From JBQTKD01 sp052389435 (lineage in GTDB: Bacteria > Actinomycetota > Actinomycetes > Sporichthyales > Sporichthyaceae): a DNA stretch of 33,368 bases. Where the stretch lies: NCBI GenBank assembly GCA_052389435.1, contig JBQTIB010000028.1:1-33368 (forward strand), in the 5' to 3' direction. Made by a program: the position numbers and the translations under genes. The notes below the pieces were generated by a model, which worked only from the letters and a program-made list of their open reading frames with translations, was not told the DNA's origin and ran no database searches. Each line of letters opens with the position of its first letter. Position 1 is the first letter of the stretch. Below, one piece after another: positions 31,085 through 33,368 of the stretch.

Positions 31085-32452
31085 GTGACCGATTCGTCGC
31101 AGCCCTACGTCTATCGGCGGGCCGAGCTCGTCGAGCCCGACTGGACGCGCTTCCCCGGCTGGCGCGACGTGAGCGCCGACGACTGGGCCAGTGCCCAGTG
31201 GCAGCGCGCGCACTGCGTGAAGTCCGTCGCCCAGCTGCGTGCCGTGCTCGGGGACCTGCTCGACGAGGCGGGGTACGCCGATCTCGCGGCGGACCAGGAA
31301 CGGCACGCGACGATGTCGATGCTGATGCCCCCTCAGATGCTCAACACGATCGCGCCGTTCGCCGCCGCGGCCGACTTCCCCGAGGCGTTCCGCGCCGACC
31401 CGGTGCGCCGGTACATGCTCCCGATCGCCTCCGACCGCGACCCGCAGTGGCCGAGTCACCCCTACGCGACGCGGGACTCGCTGCACGAGTCGGAGATGTG
31501 GGCCGTCGAGGGTCTGACGCACCGTTACCCGACGAAGGTCCTCGCGGAGCTCACCAACACCTGCCCCCAGTACTGCGGGCACTGCACGCGGATGGACCTC
31601 GTCGGGACCTCCACGCCGACGGTCGACAAGCACCGCTTCAGTCTCAAACCGGTCGACCGGCTCGACCGGATGCTCGACTACCTGCGCCGCACGCCGACGG
31701 TCCGCGACGTCGTCGTGTCCGGCGGCGACGTCGCGAACCTGCCGTGGCCGCGCGTCGAGGCGTTCGTCGGATCCCTGCTGGAGTTGGACAACATCCGCGA
31801 CATCCGCCTGGCGAGCAAGGCCGTGATCGGTCTGCCGCAGCACTGGCTGCAGGACGAGGTCCTTGCCGGCGTCGGGCGGCTGGCGTCTACGGCCCGCGCC
31901 CGCGGCGTCGGCCTGGCGGTGCACACCCACACCAACTCGGCCGCGTCGGTGACGCCGTTGGTGGCCAAGGCCGTGGCCGGACTGTTGGACGCCGGCGTGC
32001 GCGACGTGCGCAACCAGGGCGTGCTGCTCGCGGGAGTGAACGACTCCCCCGAGGCGCTGCTGGACCTCTGCTTCGCCCTGCTCGACGGCGCGAGCGTGAC
32101 CCCGTACTACTTCTACCAGTGCGACATGATCCCCGGCTCCGAACACTGGCGCCTTTCCCTTGCCCAGGCGCGGGAACTGCAGCACGCGATCATGGGCTGG
32201 CTTCCGGGCTTCGCGACCCCGCGGCTCGTCGTCGACGTCCCGTACGTCGGCAAGCGCTGGGTGGACCAGGCCGTCGAATACGACGAGGTCAGCGGCACCT
32301 CCTGGTGGACCAAGCACTACCGCACCGCGATCGAAACCGAGGCCGAGGCGCTGAACCGCCGCTACCCCTACTACGACCCGATCCGCACCCTCCCCGCCGC
32401 GGGCCAGTCCTGGTGGCGCCGCCAGGCCCTAGCGCCCGCCGCCGGCGAGTAA
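31085..32452 (+). CDS. kamA: Lysine 2,3-aminomutase (radical SAM), divergent form
   Basis: A 455-residue radical-SAM/PLP aminomutase of the KamA family, converting L-lysine to L-beta-lysine. The 4Fe-4S motif is C160-x3-C164-x2-C167 (CPQYCGHC). D347 (YQCDM) and D384 (VVDVP) match the two Asp residues that bind the lysine side-chain amine in the clostridial enzyme, and K390 matches the PLP lysine, but the usual PGGGGK loop reads VPYVGK and is one residue shorter, and CTRRR after the cluster is CTRMD. GTG 31085 has GAGG at 6 bases; ATG 31061 is in frame but lacks one. Divergent from kdd-kamDE-kal. Confidence 0.88.
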   Translation: MTDSSQPYVYRRAELVEPDWTRFPGWRDVSADDWASAQWQRAHCVKSVAQLRAVLGDLLDEAGYADLAADQERHATMSMLMPPQMLNTIAPFAAAADFPEAFRADPVRRYMLPIASDRDPQWPSHPYATRDSLHESEMWAVEGLTHRYPTKVLAELTNTCPQYCGHCTRMDLVGTSTPTVDKHRFSLKPVDRLDRMLDYLRRTPTVRDVVVSGGDVANLPWPRVEAFVGSLLELDNIRDIRLASKAVIGLPQHWLQDEVLAGVGRLASTARARGVGLAVHTHTNSAASVTPLVAKAVAGLLDAGVRDVRNQGVLLAGVNDSPEALLDLCFALLDGASVTPYYFYQCDMIPGSEHWRLSLAQARELQHAIMGWLPGFATPRLVVDVPYVGKRWVDQAVEYDEVSGTSWWTKHYRTAIETEAEALNRRYPYYDPIRTLPAAGQSWWRRQALAPAAGE

Positions 32453-32457
32453 ACCCG

Positions 32458-32521
32458 CAACTTGGGAAGTCCGGCGCGTCCTACGAGTTCCTTTGTAAGG
32501 CGCGACACCCTGCCCAAGTTG
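32458..32521. repeat. 64-bp element with 9-bp inverted ends, terminator or tiny insertion
   Basis: CAACTTGGG (32458-32466) and CCCAAGTTG (32513-32521) are exact inverted repeats bounding 46 bases that include CCTT-N3-AAGG. It begins 5 bp after the kamA stop and ends where the HAD gene loses homology to its family. It may be the kamA terminator, a MITE-like remnant, or both. The flanking TTGAGCGGACG (32519-32529) is shared with the hairpin at 1-42. Confidence 0.5.
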
Positions 32522-32732
32522 AGCGGACGTCGTCGTTCGCGTCCTCCATCCAGGTGGTCGCCCAGACGATCCCGCACCCCAACTCGGCCAGGCGAGGCCC
32601 GAACGACGGATCGACGCGGTCGATCATCGGGTGCCCGACGGCGCGGCCGAAACGCGGCGCGAAACGTGGGTGCTCCCGATCCCCGCCGAACGGCAGCATC
32701 GTGCCGTCGATGTCGAGGAAGAGCAGAGTCAT
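32481..32732 (-). pseudogene. Truncated HAD-domain protein
   Basis: The 83-residue frame opens with the HAD motif FLDIDGTMLPFGG (D6 nucleophile, D8) and keeps GHPMIDRVDPSFGPRLAELGCGIVWATTWMEDAND, but the family continues for roughly another 60-80 residues (helical tail with the Lys and acidic metal motif), which are absent. After DANDDV the frame enters the inverted-repeat element and stops. A deletion or insertion at about 32521-32530 has probably removed the 3' half. Whether the stub is made is unknown. Confidence 0.6.
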
Positions 32733-32745
32733 CGGCCCGCTCCGT

Positions 32746-33132
32746 TCAAGCTCGGTCGCCCCAGCCCCATCGGTCGCTCGACCACGATTGCGCGGTGTCC
32801 GCGTCGTACTCCCACAGACGAACAGACCGCATGGCTCGACGGACGGGCGTGCAGCCAACCTCCGCCCACCAGGCAAGGGCTTCGGTGACCACCGTCTCTT
32901 TGATCCACGTCTCGACGGCGCGCCGAGCATCGGAAGGAACCAGGAACAGGTGCAGCGCCGGTTGCTCGCCCCAGAATGGGCCGCACGTCAGGCGGAGGAC
33001 TCCGCCGCGTCGCTCGGTCCGCCAGTCGGGAGTCGGTACGCGGTCGAACGAGCAGGACCGAGCCATCGGGAACAACGCGTGCGCCTCGCTCGCCCTGATC
33101 GGCCGTGACCAGCCCTTCGCCGTTGTAGGCAT
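32746..33132 (-). CDS. Hypothetical protein
   Basis: A 128-residue frame 13 bp upstream of the HAD remnant on the same strand. It has plausible protein character: WGEQPALHLFLVPSDARRAVETWIKETVVTEALAWWAEVG (about 55-93) reads as strand plus amphipathic helices with several Trp. I do not recognise a family and see no signal peptide. ATG 33132 has no clear ribosome-binding site; an internal ATG at residue 23 is possible. Confidence 0.55.
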   Translation of the reverse strand: MPTTAKGWSRPIRASEAHALFPMARSCSFDRVPTPDWRTERRGGVLRLTCGPFWGEQPALHLFLVPSDARRAVETWIKETVVTEALAWWAEVGCTPVRRAMRSVRLWEYDADTAQSWSSDRWGWGDRA

Positions 33133-33183
33133 GCTCCAGCCTGCACCGCCGGCGCCTCGGCTGCCAGCGGATTGCGGCCGTGT

Positions 33184-33368
33184 TCAGAACGGTGGATCGT
33201 CGAGAACCGGGTCGGGTTCGAGTACTTCGATGTCGGCGTCTTCGCCGGTGACCAGATCTGGTGGGCGGGTGCGGAACATCTGTCCGCTGGGGGTGAGGAA
33301 GGTGAGGGTTCCGGAGCCGTCGGGGTCCTGGATCAGGTCCCAACCCGGCAGGTGTTTCACCCTGTGAT
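33184..33368 (-). CDS. HNH endonuclease (13E12/DUF222 family), C-terminal end only
   Basis: The last 60 residues of a gene that continues past the right edge. Reading from codon 33366, HRVKHLPGWDLIQDPDGSG and TLTFLTPSGQMFRTRPPD are the conserved tail of the HNH nuclease domain in actinobacterial 13E12-repeat/DUF222 proteins, where the HHRVKH histidines belong to the HNH motif. The stop is at 33184-33186. These genes are multi-copy and recombination-prone in actinobacteria. The protein's role is not known. Confidence 0.82.
   Translation of the reverse strand, partial: HRVKHLPGWDLIQDPDGSGTLTFLTPSGQMFRTRPPDLVTGEDADIEVLEPDPVLDDPPF

Noticed and set aside
32462..33367. A 301-residue plus-strand frame to the right edge
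   Set aside because: It is Arg/Ser-rich, antisense to the HAD remnant, the hypothetical gene and the HNH tail, and has no motif.
1..33368. CRISPR array, phage, integron or biosynthetic megacluster
   Set aside because: No regularly spaced repeats, cas, integrase, phage structural or PKS/NRPS genes are present; accessory signals are limited to the toxin-antitoxin pair and the right edge.

Overview
The window is GC-rich and densely packed with short gaps, and most same-strand neighbours overlap by 4 bp (ATGA or GTGA), as is common in Actinobacteria. Actinobacterial hallmarks are RbpA, an apolipoprotein N-acyltransferase fused to a polyprenol-phosphate mannose synthase, many GTG starts, probable leaderless genes, and a 13E12/DUF222-type HNH endonuclease tail at the right edge. 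I cannot name the genus from sequence alone. No rRNA, tRNA, CRISPR array or intact transposon was seen.

Layout. (1) 59-6863, minus strand: a purine-ring degradation operon in the order allantoinase, allantoicase fused to OHCU decarboxylase, 5-hydroxyisourate hydrolase, 8-oxoguanine/guanine-type deaminase, uricase, and the FAD and 2Fe-2S subunits of a xanthine-dehydrogenase-type enzyme. It ends at a perfect 17-bp hairpin (1-42); the molybdenum-binding subunit is not in the window. (2) 6961-10100, minus: a PIN-toxin/antitoxin pair and a short UvrA-like ATPase. (3) 10700-11983, plus: a lipoprotein made of a duplicated helical domain with four matching histidines per copy. (4) 11996-13728, minus: a PhoX-like Tat protein and a small membrane-anchored protein. 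(5) 13843-15812, plus: an OmpR-type two-component pair; then a small secreted protein (minus). Eleven-bp-phased CTAACGG-like boxes lie in front of the regulator and of the secreted-protein gene. (6) 16481-19605, plus: a HTH-Mop regulator and modABC, a molybdate importer that could supply the molybdenum hydroxylase of region 1. (7) 19711-22098, plus: a NarL-type two-component pair and a TlpA-like lipoprotein thioredoxin. (8) 22496-26846: rbpA with a sigma-R-type promoter, FxsA, the Lnt-Ppm fusion and a TauE/SafE permease. (9) 27220-32452: lysine-fermentation genes kal, kamE, kamD, kdd (minus) and a divergent kamA. (10) 32458-33368: a small inverted-repeat element, a truncated HAD gene, a hypothetical gene and the HNH gene tail, which looks like a genome-plasticity zone.

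Functionally, regions 1 and 6 fit together (purine nitrogen scavenging with a Mo enzyme and Mo uptake), and region 9 is a B12/PLP/radical-SAM lysine pathway lacking its usual 3-keto-5-aminohexanoate cleavage enzyme here. The most notable points are the allantoicase-OHCU decarboxylase fusion, the duplicated four-histidine lipoprotein, the phased response-regulator boxes, a four-gene leaderless promoter pattern (TANNNT, 6 nt, start codon), and a kamA with an altered PLP-lysine motif.
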